The notes: generated by a model not told the origin, from the sequence alone. A stretch of DNA of 53,755 nucleotides from Candidatus Woesearchaeota archaeon (GCA_016185615.1 JACPNE010000004.1:68625-122379); one strand, 5' to 3'; positions 8,453 to 16,177 are shown, numbered from the stretch's first letter. Translations and numbers: made by a program.

Positions 8453-8857
8453 CTAAGATTTTAGTTTACTTAATAGAATACATAACTCTTCTAAATTGTC
8501 CCATTCAATAGCCTCATTAGCTACATTACGAAAATCTTGGAAATCTAATCCTCTCTTAATAGCCAGATAAATCTTTTTATTTAATCTAACAGCTTCCTCT
8601 TTTTCTTTATTCATTCCTTTACTTCTGTCATTTGATTTTACAAGAGCTAAAAATGCATCACAATCTTGCATCTTTTTAAGGGCATGTTCATATATTTGAT
8701 CTGCTGTATAATTGTTTTCTTTATAGAAGTGCTCTTCCCATAAAGAACAATATATTCTATGTCCTGCTTTTTCCAAACTAGAACAAATTGCTCTAAGATT
8801 AACTTTTAATTCTTCTGGATTTTCTCCTGTAAACCTATACCCTAAAAATATATGCAT
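8453..8857 (-). CDS. Nucleoside 2-deoxyribosyltransferase-like (NDT/SLOG-type) protein
   Basis: The start MHIFLGYRFTGE, the helix before AGHRIYCS, the segment MQDCDAFLALV and the segment SKGMNKEKEEAVRLNKKIYL fit a small Rossmann-like nucleoside deoxyribosyltransferase fold. Glu85 in GMNKE is where the catalytic glutamate of the SxGMxxE motif would be. The 134-residue length fits the family. It converges with the DUF2585 gene, with one base between them. It might cleave nucleosides, nucleotides or NAD-like ligands; the substrate is not readable. A second, better NDT match is at 17389-18012. Confidence 0.55.
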   Translation of the reverse strand: MHIFLGYRFTGENPEELKVNLRAICSSLEKAGHRIYCSLWEEHFYKENNYTADQIYEHALKKMQDCDAFLALVKSNDRSKGMNKEKEEAVRLNKKIYLAIKRGLDFQDFRNVANEAIEWDNLEELCILLSKLKS

Positions 8858-8907
8858 AGAAATGCCTTAATAATCAGTTTTAAATAACTTTCTTTCCTAT
8901 AAATTTC

Positions 8908-10041
8908 ATGAAAATAGCCCATGTAAACATGTTTTTCTGGCCTACTTTTGGTGGGGTAGAAGAAGTAATGTATGAACTAGCCCTTAGACAAGTAAAAGAA
9001 GGTCATGAAGTCCATGTTTTCTGTTCAGATTCTGATAAAGAAAAAAGAATAAAAAAAAGATATGAAATAAAAGATAATATTCATATTCATAGGTCTCCTT
9101 ACTGGATAAGGTTGTCATTATCAACTCATATATTCCCTGGATTAATAAAAGAATTATCAAAGGAAAAATTTGATATAATCCATAGTCATGTTTCTGGACA
9201 TTGGTATATTTTAATTTCTGGATTAATAGCAAAGATAAAAGGAACTAAACATATCCATACAACACATTGTCCATGGACAGACAAGTATAGAAGAAAACTA
9301 TTGCAATTCTTATTAATATTTAATGATTTATTTCTTAATAGAATAGCTTTTTCATTAACAGACAGAATAATAGCTATAACACCTTGGGAAATTCCAATAC
9401 TAAAAAGATGGGTTAAAGAAGATAAAATAAAAGTAATTCCAAATGGAATGCCAAATTATTTCTTCAAAAAAGTAAAAAATAATAAGTTCAAGAAAAAAAT
9501 AGGAAAAGGAAAAATTGTATTGTTCTTTGGAAGATTTAATATCACAAAAGGGGCAGATATATTAGCTTTAGCAGCCAAAGAATTAGTAAAAGAAAGAAAA
9601 GATATTAATTTTGTTTTTATTGGTCCAGATGAAGGAATAAAAGAAAAAGTAAAAAATATTGTTAAAAATGAAAAAAGAATTAAGATATTAGACCCTATAA
9701 GGGGAGAATCTAGAGTTGAAGTTTATCAATCGGCTGATTTGTTTGTTCTTCCTAGCTATAGAGAAGGATTGCCATTGACATTATTTGAGGCAATGGCATC
9801 TGGACTTCCAATTGTTGCTTCTCCTGTAAATGGGGTTCCTTTTGAGATGAAAAATATAGAAAATGGTTATTTTGTAAATTATGGAGATGTAAAAGGACTA
9901 AAAGAAAAAATAACTAAAATTTTAGACAATCCAAAGATAGCTAAAAAAATGTCCCAGAATAATCTTAGAAAAGCTAAAAACTATTCCTGGGATTTAATTT
10001 CTAAAAGATATATGGATGAATATAATAAATTAATAACCTAA
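8908..10041 (+). CDS. Glycosyltransferase family 4
   Basis: This is a GT-B retaining glycosyltransferase that adds a sugar from a nucleotide donor to a lipid or glycan acceptor in the cytoplasm. The N-terminal acceptor domain begins MKIAHVNMFFWPTFGGVEEV, with the usual glycine-rich loop. The C-terminal donor domain has PSYREGLPLTLFEAMASGLP, the EX7E signature of the family. The length of 377 residues is normal. It stands alone on the plus strand with a TATA-like box close to the ATG. It probably serves the same surface glycans as the large island further right. Confidence 0.92.
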   Translation: MKIAHVNMFFWPTFGGVEEVMYELALRQVKEGHEVHVFCSDSDKEKRIKKRYEIKDNIHIHRSPYWIRLSLSTHIFPGLIKELSKEKFDIIHSHVSGHWYILISGLIAKIKGTKHIHTTHCPWTDKYRRKLLQFLLIFNDLFLNRIAFSLTDRIIAITPWEIPILKRWVKEDKIKVIPNGMPNYFFKKVKNNKFKKKIGKGKIVLFFGRFNITKGADILALAAKELVKERKDINFVFIGPDEGIKEKVKNIVKNEKRIKILDPIRGESRVEVYQSADLFVLPSYREGLPLTLFEAMASGLPIVASPVNGVPFEMKNIENGYFVNYGDVKGLKEKITKILDNPKIAKKMSQNNLRKAKNYSWDLISKRYMDEYNKLIT

Positions 10042-10073
10042 AAGCTTAAATATAAACCTATTAGGGGAATTAT

Positions 10074-10325
10074 ATGGTTTGGACAACTGAAGAAATAAAA
10101 GGATATAGGCAGGTAGAAAATAAAGGATTAGATGGTATTTATGCAAAAGCAAACATTCCATCAAGTAACCCAGAAGAAAGAGCAAGATATCTAGCAGAAG
10201 AAGTATTAGATTTAAAGATGATAGATCATGAGATTATAATGAAAACAGCTGCTGAGAAAGGTAGACCTGAAGCATTGAACATGTTGGAAAAATGGGCAAT
10301 AAGTAAAGATAAAGTTGAAGTTTAA
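10074..10325 (+). CDS. Small unrecognised protein (83 residues)
   Basis: This small, charged, mostly helical soluble protein has no motif I recognise. The segment PEERARYLAEEVLDLKMIDHE could form a helical hairpin. A TTAAATATAA box about 20-28 bp upstream of the ATG indicates a leaderless promoter of its own, which supports it being a real gene. Confidence 0.55.
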   Translation: MVWTTEEIKGYRQVENKGLDGIYAKANIPSSNPEERARYLAEEVLDLKMIDHEIIMKTAAEKGRPEALNMLEKWAISKDKVEV

Positions 10326-10359
10326 TTTTTATATAATTAATAATAACTACTAAATCAAG

Positions 10360-10782
10360 ATGAATAGATATACAAAGGATTTTTGGTTTGACATATTAAA
10401 TCCTGAATTTTATGTCTGTAATTTTATAAGTGATTTTGAAAAAGAAAGGAAAAAATTAAAACAAGCATCAGTTTGGAAGCTATTTAGTCCTAAAAGAAAA
10501 GAAACTGCAAATATAATGCACCCACACATATATTTCTTTAACTTAAGATTAGATTTCAAAAATGGGTTGTATATCTTCAATGATGGAACTGGAAGACTAA
10601 ATGTATATCCTGACCCAAAAAGAGTTATTAGAAGCTCAACTGTAAAAGAAATTCCTAATCAAGGATTTTATGAACAAATATGTGTCAGATATAATAAGAT
10701 AACAGATGAGTTATTTTTGCATTCTATAGAAAAATCAAGAAAACTTCACCTGACAAAAAAGAATTTGGAATCGTTTATTTAA
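10360..10782 (+). CDS. Unrecognised 140-residue protein
   Basis: This is a soluble, basic and aromatic-rich protein without a known motif. Its composition and uninterrupted frame look like a normal gene. It is followed after 11 bp by the tyrosine-phosphatase-like gene on the same strand, so the two may form a small operon. No membrane segment or signal peptide is visible. Confidence 0.55.
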   Translation: MNRYTKDFWFDILNPEFYVCNFISDFEKERKKLKQASVWKLFSPKRKETANIMHPHIYFFNLRLDFKNGLYIFNDGTGRLNVYPDPKRVIRSSTVKEIPNQGFYEQICVRYNKITDELFLHSIEKSRKLHLTKKNLESFI

Positions 10783-10793
10783 TTAAATCAAAA

Positions 10794-11240
10794 ATGAAAC
10801 TATTAATAATGGGTTTGGAAGGAGCTATTGAATATGATCCAGTTGATCCAACTTTATCAATTAGAATAATCTCTTCTAGATATAGAGATATTGATGATAA
10901 ATATCATTTAAGAGAATCCAGATTATATACAAAATTTGAATATGAATTTGATGATGTTTTTCCAAGGAATAAGAGGGAGATAGCCAGTGGATACAAACTA
11001 TTTGATGAAGATTTAGCTAAGAAAGTAATTACAGATTTTCAACAAAATCAAAAAAAGAATACAACCCTATTAGTTAATTGTTTCAGAGGATTAAATAGAA
11101 GTCCGGCAGTGGCTATTGCATTAAATGAGATATTTAGATTAGGAGACAATACTGGAGAATTAAAAAGAAAATATTCAGAAGCTAACTGGTATGTTTATGA
11201 TATGATGATAAAAACTGCTGAAAGATTAAATATAAAATAA
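10794..11240 (+). CDS. Tyrosine/dual-specificity phosphatase-like protein
   Basis: The signature loop NCFRGLNRSPAVA has the Cx5R arrangement (Cys96, Arg102, then Ser) used by cysteine-based phosphatases to hold and attack phosphate. The upstream FDDVF region may supply the general-acid aspartate. The length of 148 residues fits a minimal catalytic domain. Archaeal members act on phosphotyrosine or phosphoserine proteins, or on small phosphorylated metabolites; which applies here is unknown. It probably shares a transcript with the upstream unknown gene. Confidence 0.72.
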   Translation: MKLLIMGLEGAIEYDPVDPTLSIRIISSRYRDIDDKYHLRESRLYTKFEYEFDDVFPRNKREIASGYKLFDEDLAKKVITDFQQNQKKNTTLLVNCFRGLNRSPAVAIALNEIFRLGDNTGELKRKYSEANWYVYDMMIKTAERLNIK

Positions 11241-11252
11241 AAAATAAAGAAA

Positions 11253-11453
11253 TTAAAAATTTTTAACTTCTGTTCTCTTTCCATTATTGTCATACTTGTA
11301 TATTTTACCTTCTTGCTCATCCAGTGTTTGATTATGCGATCCATCACAGAATGGTTTATTTTTGCTTAAGCCACACATGCAAATCGCTTTAGTTTCTTTT
11401 CCTACTTTAATCTCCATTGGACCTTTCTCTTTATGTATTACAACTCTTGCCAT
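11253..11453 (-). CDS. CDGSH-type iron-sulfur protein
   Basis: The motif CMCGLSKNKPFCDGSH gives Cys25, Cys27, Cys36 and His40, the three-Cys one-His ligands of a CDGSH [2Fe-2S] cluster. At 66 residues it is the single-motif, MitoNEET-like size. Such proteins carry redox-active, transferable clusters. A strong GGAGGTG ribosome-binding sequence (complement of 11459-11465) sits six bases before the ATG. It is divergent from an HxlR-family regulator, with palindromes between them, which suggests redox or stress control by that regulator. Confidence 0.9.
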   Translation of the reverse strand: MARVVIHKEKGPMEIKVGKETKAICMCGLSKNKPFCDGSHNQTLDEQEGKIYKYDNNGKRTEVKNF

Positions 11454-11480
11454 TTAAAGCACCTCCATTAGTAAACTTTT

Positions 11481-11498
11481 TATAGTATTAATACTATA
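11481..11498. promoter_or_regulatory. Perfect 18-bp palindrome between CDGSH and HxlR genes
   Basis: TATAGTATTAATACTATA is an exact inverted repeat, directly followed and slightly overlapped by a 13-bp odd palindrome at 11495-11507 (TATACT-A-AGTATA). Both lie in the 113-bp divergent gap between the CDGSH protein and the HxlR-type regulator. HxlR regulators bind short palindromes in such gaps, so this is the likely operator for autoregulation and for control of the CDGSH gene. Confidence 0.6.
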
Positions 11499-11566
11499 CT
11501 AAGTATATTATTTACACAGATTATATATAAATGTAGCAGTAACTAAATGTAAAGTAAAGGTATAAT

Positions 11567-11875
11567 ATGGATAAAACATGCCCAATAACCAAGACATTAA
11601 CCCATTTCAGCAAGAGATGGACTTTATTAGTTCTAAGAGAGTTGAATGATAATGGATCTATGAGATTTAATGGTTTGATAAGGAGTATGGATGGGATAAG
11701 CCCAAGAACATTATCAAAAAGACTAAAAGATTTAGAAACCCTAGAACTAATTTCAAAAAAGAAGTTTAATGAGATTCCCCCAAGGGTTGAATACTCATTG
11801 ACAAATAAAGGTAAAGAATTGATAAAATTTCTAAGACATCTTGATAATTGGGTAAAGAAGTTTGATGTTAGATAG
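11567..11875 (+). CDS. HxlR-family winged-helix transcriptional regulator
   Basis: The protein begins MDKTCPITKTLTHFSKRWTL, with the early cysteine and KRW segment typical of HxlR/DUF24 proteins. It continues with SMRFNGLIRSMDGISPRTLS and LISKKKFNEIPPRVEYSLT, the recognition helix and wing. Family members sense electrophiles, hypochlorite or redox state, often through the N-terminal Cys (Cys5 here). The length of 102 residues is normal. The divergent CDGSH iron-sulfur gene is the natural target, and palindromes lie in between. Confidence 0.9.
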   Translation: MDKTCPITKTLTHFSKRWTLLVLRELNDNGSMRFNGLIRSMDGISPRTLSKRLKDLETLELISKKKFNEIPPRVEYSLTNKGKELIKFLRHLDNWVKKFDVR

Positions 11876-11894
11876 CCTTTAGTTCTTGTAATAA

Positions 11895-12089
11895 TTATCT
11901 GTAAATCAAAGTATAAGAAGGAGGCATTAATCCATCTTTAGTTATAAGTGATTGTGGTTTTTCTATGTAAGCAAAAATTCTATCGCGTGGTAAATTATTA
12001 GTCCTAATAAATTGTCTGGCTTCAGTTTCTAAACTTGGAATAGAAATCCCTTCAAAGACTACTCTTTTCAATTCTATATCTTGGGGCAT
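11895..12089 (-). CDS. Small unrecognised protein (64 residues)
   Basis: This short soluble protein has no known motif. The composition looks protein-like (for example LETEARQFIRTNNLPRDR). It lies 23 bp downstream of queC on the same strand and may be translated from the same transcript. It converges with the HxlR gene. I am not certain it is a real gene. Confidence 0.42.
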   Translation of the reverse strand: MPQDIELKRVVFEGISIPSLETEARQFIRTNNLPRDRIFAYIEKPQSLITKDGLMPPSYTLIYR

Positions 12090-12112
12090 ATAAATTGATA
12101 GTTTAATTATTT

Positions 12113-12820
12113 TTAAATCTTTTTATATAAAGTTGGATCCTTCACATTAGCCCAGTAGAATGCTTTCTTTCTTATAACGCAATTAGGACATTCCCCGCAA
12201 TGTGTTAATCCTTTAGAAGATTCAATGTAACAAGAATAAGTTTCCTTAAAATCAACTTTTAACTTATTTCCTAATTCAATGACATCTGCTCTGTCAAAGT
12301 CTAATAGAGGGGCCTTGAAATTATAGTCTCCATGAAATGTTGCTTTATCTCCAATTTTTGATAATGAATCTAAAAACTCTGGAGTTGTATCTTTCATTGC
12401 AACTTGTCCTTCATTCTTTATTCCCAGATAAATATCATATCTTTCTTTATTATTTAGAAATTCAGCTTCTGCATGAGCCAATCCAACTAAATAAAATATG
12501 GCATTTCTTGTAGGAACCCACCACAATAAGATATCTTCTTTTTCTTTTTTTACTCCTTCTCTTGTTTTTGGAACTTTAAATCCTTTTTTATTTAGAATAG
12601 CATTGCTTATTTTTCCTAGCCATCTTAAATCTACAATAGTTAAAGGAGCATTTATTTTCTTGCTTAATTTTCTTACACAATATAACTCTTCTTTCAAAGC
12701 CCTCTGTCCATAATCAAAGAACAATAGTTTGATTTTCTTAGGTTTTAATTTCTGCTTGACATAATAAGACATTACTACAGAATCCATTCCTCCTGAAACA
12801 ACCAATAAAGCATTATTCAT
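12113..12820 (-). CDS. queC: 7-cyano-7-deazaguanine synthase (QueC-like)
   Basis: QueC converts 7-carboxy-7-deazaguanine to preQ0 with ATP and ammonia, a step towards archaeosine in archaeal tRNA or deazaguanine in DNA. The pyrophosphate loop is SGGMDS (residues 9-14). The zinc site is Cys197, Cys208, Cys211 and Cys214 in the CGECPNC region, followed by IRKKAF, the family signature. The length of 235 residues is typical. No QueD, QueE, FolE or archaeosine transglycosylase gene is in the window, so the pathway is either elsewhere or fed by salvage. Confidence 0.88.
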   Translation of the reverse strand: MNNALLVVSGGMDSVVMSYYVKQKLKPKKIKLLFFDYGQRALKEELYCVRKLSKKINAPLTIVDLRWLGKISNAILNKKGFKVPKTREGVKKEKEDILLWWVPTRNAIFYLVGLAHAEAEFLNNKERYDIYLGIKNEGQVAMKDTTPEFLDSLSKIGDKATFHGDYNFKAPLLDFDRADVIELGNKLKVDFKETYSCYIESSKGLTHCGECPNCVIRKKAFYWANVKDPTLYKKI

Positions 12821-12854
12821 AAATAATTCACAGACAGAAGGTTTATAAATAAAT

Positions 12855-12876
12855 TATACTACTAGATAGTAATATA
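12855..12876. promoter_or_regulatory. Imperfect palindrome, shared operator candidate (copy 2)
   Basis: The half-sites are TATACTACT (12855-12863) and TAGTAATATA (12867-12876). Its reverse complement matches 5388-5409 at 18 of 22 bases, differing only at the ends and the centre. It lies 13-34 bp before ATG 12889 and about 35-56 bp before the queC start. It could therefore control either the small membrane protein or queC. Confidence 0.6.
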
Positions 12877-12888
12877 GTTTTGATAAAA

Positions 12889-13182
12889 ATGATAAATGAT
12901 GATTCACCCATAGAAAAGAGAAGAAGAAATATAGAAGAGAGAATTTGGTCACTAAGTGGTATGGGATTAAAAACTGGTATTGCTATTATTACTGCTCCAA
13001 TAGCTTATGGATTGATAAAGAGTAATATGGGACTTGAGATATCTCAAACTGAAAATGAGTATATTTTTAATATAATTGCGATTGGGGGAATTGTGGGATA
13101 CACTTCTGCTTTAGCTATGATGGCTGGTCATGGGATAAATAATTTTATTTATAGAAGAGCTAGTAGAAGACAAACTAATTAA
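12889..13182 (+). CDS. Small membrane protein, unrecognised
   Basis: A charged N-terminus is followed by two hydrophobic segments (about residues 24-41 and 56-82) and a basic C-terminus (RRASRRQTN). The ATG at 12889 is preferred over the in-frame TTG at 12880. The gene converges with the second TrmB-type regulator; the two overlap by 4 bp at their stop codons. The palindrome just upstream suggests tight regulation. The function is unknown. Confidence 0.58.
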   Translation: MINDDSPIEKRRRNIEERIWSLSGMGLKTGIAIITAPIAYGLIKSNMGLEISQTENEYIFNIIAIGGIVGYTSALAMMAGHGINNFIYRRASRRQTN

Positions 13183-13919
13183 TTCTTAGCAATATTCCAA
13201 ATCTCATTAAAATAATCCCTATAATTCTCATACATCTCTTTGGACCTAATTAGTATACTAACTGGATTTTCCCTCCAAGTAGCTAATAATATCTTTCCAT
13301 TATAAATATCAACTATAGATGGTAACGGAAAATCAACAAATTTGATTTTAACAAAATTCGGTGGTTTAGTAAAAGATTTCGATTTTTTATAATCTGAATT
13401 TGCAATGCCTTTTAGTTTAATCCCTAATTTTTTAAAGTAATGAAATTCTTGTTTGTAGAATAAATCTGTTTTTTCAGCATACCTCTCATCATGTAAATAG
13501 AAGAATAATAAGTCTTCTTTCGTAATTTCTTCTAGAAGTAGTTCATAAGCTGTTCTAAGTCCTTTAATTCCTAAAAATATCTCAGCTTCCTGAAGAAATC
13601 TTTTATCTTTGATTCTCTCTAGATTTGGAATTATCTTCTTAAGCTGATTTTTATTTTCTATAATCTCCTTTTCTTTCTGTTCCAGAATATCTAATAGTCT
13701 ATTCGGAGCTATAGACTGAAAATGTTTTGTTTTCTCTTTGATGTTATAGCTGATAACTCCTTTCTCTAATAATCTACCTAAAACTTCATAAATTTTAGAA
13801 TAGGATATCCCAGATTCCTTAACAATTGGACCAACAGTAGAGGATCCAAGTTTAAGCAATGCTAAATAAGCCCTTGATTCTCCATCTGTCAATCCAATTC
13901 TTTTTAGTTCTTCTAACAT
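13179..13919 (-). CDS. TrmB-family transcriptional regulator (paralogue)
   Basis: The winged helix-turn-helix at residues 1-72 (LKRIGLTDGESRAYLALLKL, then GISYSKIYEVLGRLLEKG) is clearly homologous to the regulator at 5489. A coiled coil ending in KKIIPNLERI follows, then a C-terminal ligand or dimer domain. At 246 residues it is the short TrmB form. A TATA box is at the complement of 13941-13950, giving a leaderless start at 13919. Upstream lies the same C-rich element as in the paralogue. It is divergent from a membrane-protein pair (14035-14902) that it could regulate. Confidence 0.9.
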   Translation of the reverse strand: MLEELKRIGLTDGESRAYLALLKLGSSTVGPIVKESGISYSKIYEVLGRLLEKGVISYNIKEKTKHFQSIAPNRLLDILEQKEKEIIENKNQLKKIIPNLERIKDKRFLQEAEIFLGIKGLRTAYELLLEEITKEDLLFFYLHDERYAEKTDLFYKQEFHYFKKLGIKLKGIANSDYKKSKSFTKPPNFVKIKFVDFPLPSIVDIYNGKILLATWRENPVSILIRSKEMYENYRDYFNEIWNIAKN

Positions 13920-13963
13920 TTAATTTTAATGAAATTTTAGATTATAAATCTTTCTATTATATA

Positions 13964-13985
13964 CCCCCAATGGGGGAGATAATAT
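13964..13985 (-). promoter_or_regulatory. C-rich element and GC palindrome upstream of TrmB-type gene (copy 2)
   Basis: CCCCC-AAT-GGGGG at 13964-13976 is an inverted repeat that stands out in AT-rich DNA. Read on the minus strand, 13985-13972 gives ATATTATCTCCCCC, matching 13 of 14 bases of the element before the paralogous regulator. It ends 52 bp before the ATG at 13919. It may also control the divergent gene at 14035. Confidence 0.6.
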
Positions 13986-14034
13986 CTAAATATGGCTATG
14001 TCACTACTATAATATAAAAATTAAAGGAGAAAAA

Positions 14035-14679
14035 ATGATAGAAAATAAGGTAAGAAATAACAATCATATTTCACAGATAGAAAAATATGAAAAACATCCA
14101 AAAGTATGTAGTGTATTAACTCAAGATTCTACTTTTGTAAGACATGTAGGAGAGTTCTATGATCTCTCTACTGAACTAATTGGGGTTCCAAGAGTTGGAC
14201 TTGTTCCATATTTTGATGTTGGAAAAGAGAATCCAGAGAAATTTGGAAAATGCCCTACAGATTTAATCCAGATTCTTGAGGGATTTGAACACAATAAAAA
14301 ACCACTTGACGGAAATAAGCTAGTATATGAAAGGGTTAGAGAAGACTATAACAGATGGCATTCTCCTTACAGGAAAGTTGTGGATGGTTTAAAATTCTTT
14401 GGAAGTTTAGCTGTTGGTGCTGGTGGAGTTTGGACAGCTCTAGCAATAAAAAGTAGGGGTGGACCAGATTATATGGCCATATCTGCTGCTACTCTAGGTA
14501 TTACAGGATTAATATCATATATTAAATGGGGATTCTATTCTGAACCAAAAGGAACAAATCATGAACTTGATGAGTATCTAAGATTATATAGAAGAGCATT
14601 AAATGCAGATGCATTTATGAAAAATGTTTATGGGGCACATTTTATAAGAAAAACTCTGAAAAATGACAGAACCAAATAG
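14035..14679 (+). CDS. Unrecognised membrane protein (214 residues)
   Basis: The N-terminal 120 residues look soluble and charged. Two hydrophobic segments follow (about residues 122-142 and 148-165) and then a charged C-terminal tail. I know no family for it. An AGGAG ribosome-binding sequence at 14025-14029, five bases before ATG 14035, fixes the start. An ACTACT half-site at 14003-14008 resembles part of the shared palindrome. The stop overlaps the next gene by 17 bp, so the two are coupled. It is divergent from a TrmB-type regulator. Confidence 0.62.
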   Translation: MIENKVRNNNHISQIEKYEKHPKVCSVLTQDSTFVRHVGEFYDLSTELIGVPRVGLVPYFDVGKENPEKFGKCPTDLIQILEGFEHNKKPLDGNKLVYERVREDYNRWHSPYRKVVDGLKFFGSLAVGAGGVWTALAIKSRGGPDYMAISAATLGITGLISYIKWGFYSEPKGTNHELDEYLRLYRRALNADAFMKNVYGAHFIRKTLKNDRTK

Positions 14680-14902
14680 ATTAGAAAAAGAACTAAAGCC
14701 GGATTGGAAAGAATGGATTCCAATTTATGGTCTTAAACAAGTAAGAGATGATTTATATAATAAAAGTTTTGATCCAGGTAAACAACCCACAAAATTTAGA
14801 GCATTAGCACTTTATCACGGAATAACTGGTTTCTTAACAATCTTTGGTGCTATTTATGGAATTCACTATACATCAGAATTAATTAAGAAAATATTGGAAT
14901 GA
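14663..14902 (+). CDS. Small membrane protein, partner of the preceding gene
   Basis: This 79-residue protein has a charged N-terminal half and one hydrophobic segment near the C-terminus (ALYHGITGFLTIFGAIYGI). It overlaps the preceding gene by 17 bp in another frame, which argues for co-translation and a shared function. The family is unknown. Confidence 0.55.
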   Translation: MTEPNRLEKELKPDWKEWIPIYGLKQVRDDLYNKSFDPGKQPTKFRALALYHGITGFLTIFGAIYGIHYTSELIKKILE

Positions 14903-14974
14903 ATCATATTTTAAAATATTTTTTGATATTCATCTACTAAAAAGTTTTATAAATGTACTCTAATAAAATCTAGT

Positions 14975-15175
14975 ATGGCAGAAAAGCAGTATAATGATTT
15001 GAAGAAAGGGGATAAAATATCAATTAATGATGAATCTTATTTAATTGAAAAAATAGAATTCTCAAAGCCTGGCAAGCTAGGAAAATCCAAATGCAGGATT
15101 GAAGCTAAAAATCTTAAAAATAATGAGTTAAAAGTCATAGTAAGGGTAAGTGAAGATACTGTACAAACTTTGTAA
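14975..15175 (+). CDS. Single-domain eIF5A N-terminal-like protein
   Basis: The 66 residues match the N-terminal SH3-like domain of archaeal/eukaryotic initiation factor 5A: YNDLKKGDKISINDE, then KIEFSKPGKLGKSKCRIEA. The exposed loop SKPGKLG places Lys34 exactly where eIF5A carries the hypusine lysine (usual loop SKPGKHG). The C-terminal OB-fold of real aIF5A (about 130 residues in all) is missing, and the frame ends cleanly. A TTTATAAAT box about 28 bp upstream gives a leaderless promoter. One base separates it from the following glycosyltransferase. Whether it binds the ribosome or is hypusinated is unknown. Confidence 0.72.
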   Translation: MAEKQYNDLKKGDKISINDESYLIEKIEFSKPGKLGKSKCRIEAKNLKNNELKVIVRVSEDTVQTL

Positions 15176-15176
15176 T

Positions 15177-16088
15177 ATGATATATATTATAATAACAAGC
15201 TATAATGAACCTAAAGCTACTGAAAGGGCTGTTAATGCTTTTCTTAATCAGAATATTCCAAAGCCTTTCAAAATTATTGTAGCTGATCCTTTTCCAGAAG
15301 TTAAGGACTTTATAAAAGAAAAGTTTTCTAATCATAAGGAAGTTGAATTTTACTTAGATCCTGGAGAAGGAAAATCTATTGTGCTAAATATGATTTTGGA
15401 AGAAATTTATTCTGAAAATAAAAATGATATTATTATCTCAACAGACGGAGATGTCTATGTAAATGATATTGCTATAAAAGAAATTCTTGATTCTTTTAAA
15501 GATTCTAAAATAGGAGTTGTAGCTTGTCATCCTGTTTCTATTAATGATAGAAACAACAAATATGGCTATTGGTCTCATTTATTATTGGATGAGATGAACA
15601 GAACAAGAAAAAAATCTTCTTCTAAAGAAGAATTTTTTGAATTATCCGGATATTTATTTGGGATGAGAAACGGAGTAATTAAAGAATTTCCAACTCAAGC
15701 ATCCGAAGATAATGTAATTCCAAGATTATTCTGGGAGAAAGGATATAAGATTAAGTATAATGAAAATGCCTGTGCTTATGTTTTAAATCCTAAGAACTTT
15801 AAGGATTGGATTTTACAGAAAAAAAGAAATATTAAGGGACATATTTCATTGAAAAAATTATTTAAGGATGAAATAAAAAGAAAAAATACTTTCTTTGGAG
15901 AGGCTCTAAGAGGATTATATGTCTTTAGTTATCCTAAAAATATTAAAGAGTTTTTCTGGGGTGTTGAATTATTGTTTGCCAGATTATATATTTGGTTCTC
16001 AGCTTATTATGAAGTTAAATTCAAGAAAAAAGAATACAAAGACGGCTGGAGAGAGGAAGAAACTGAAAGTACTAAACCTTTAGATTAG
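15177..16088 (+). CDS. Glycosyltransferase family 2
   Basis: This is an inverting GT-A transferase. It begins MIYIIITSYNEP, the usual first strand of the family. The metal-binding region is ISTDGDVYVND, and acceptor-side features lie around ASEDNVIPRLFWEKGYKI. The C-terminus has a hydrophobic amphipathic stretch (FFWGVELLFARLYIWFSAYY) that may sit on the membrane. I choose ATG 15177; an in-frame GTG at 15150 would overlap the upstream gene. It is probably co-transcribed with the eIF5A-like gene one base upstream. It likely acts in surface glycan assembly. Confidence 0.88.
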   Translation: MIYIIITSYNEPKATERAVNAFLNQNIPKPFKIIVADPFPEVKDFIKEKFSNHKEVEFYLDPGEGKSIVLNMILEEIYSENKNDIIISTDGDVYVNDIAIKEILDSFKDSKIGVVACHPVSINDRNNKYGYWSHLLLDEMNRTRKKSSSKEEFFELSGYLFGMRNGVIKEFPTQASEDNVIPRLFWEKGYKIKYNENACAYVLNPKNFKDWILQKKRNIKGHISLKKLFKDEIKRKNTFFGEALRGLYVFSYPKNIKEFFWGVELLFARLYIWFSAYYEVKFKKKEYKDGWREEETESTKPLD

Positions 16089-16177
16089 AAAAGTTGATAA
16101 AGCAAGATTTATAAATAATAAATTCAAAAGAATTTATACAAAAAGAGTTCTAAAAAGTGGTTGATTTAGGAGATTAG

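Noticed and set aside
10339..10359. Third copy of the shared palindrome near AACTACTAAAT
   Set aside because: Only one short half-site is present and no inverted partner was found.
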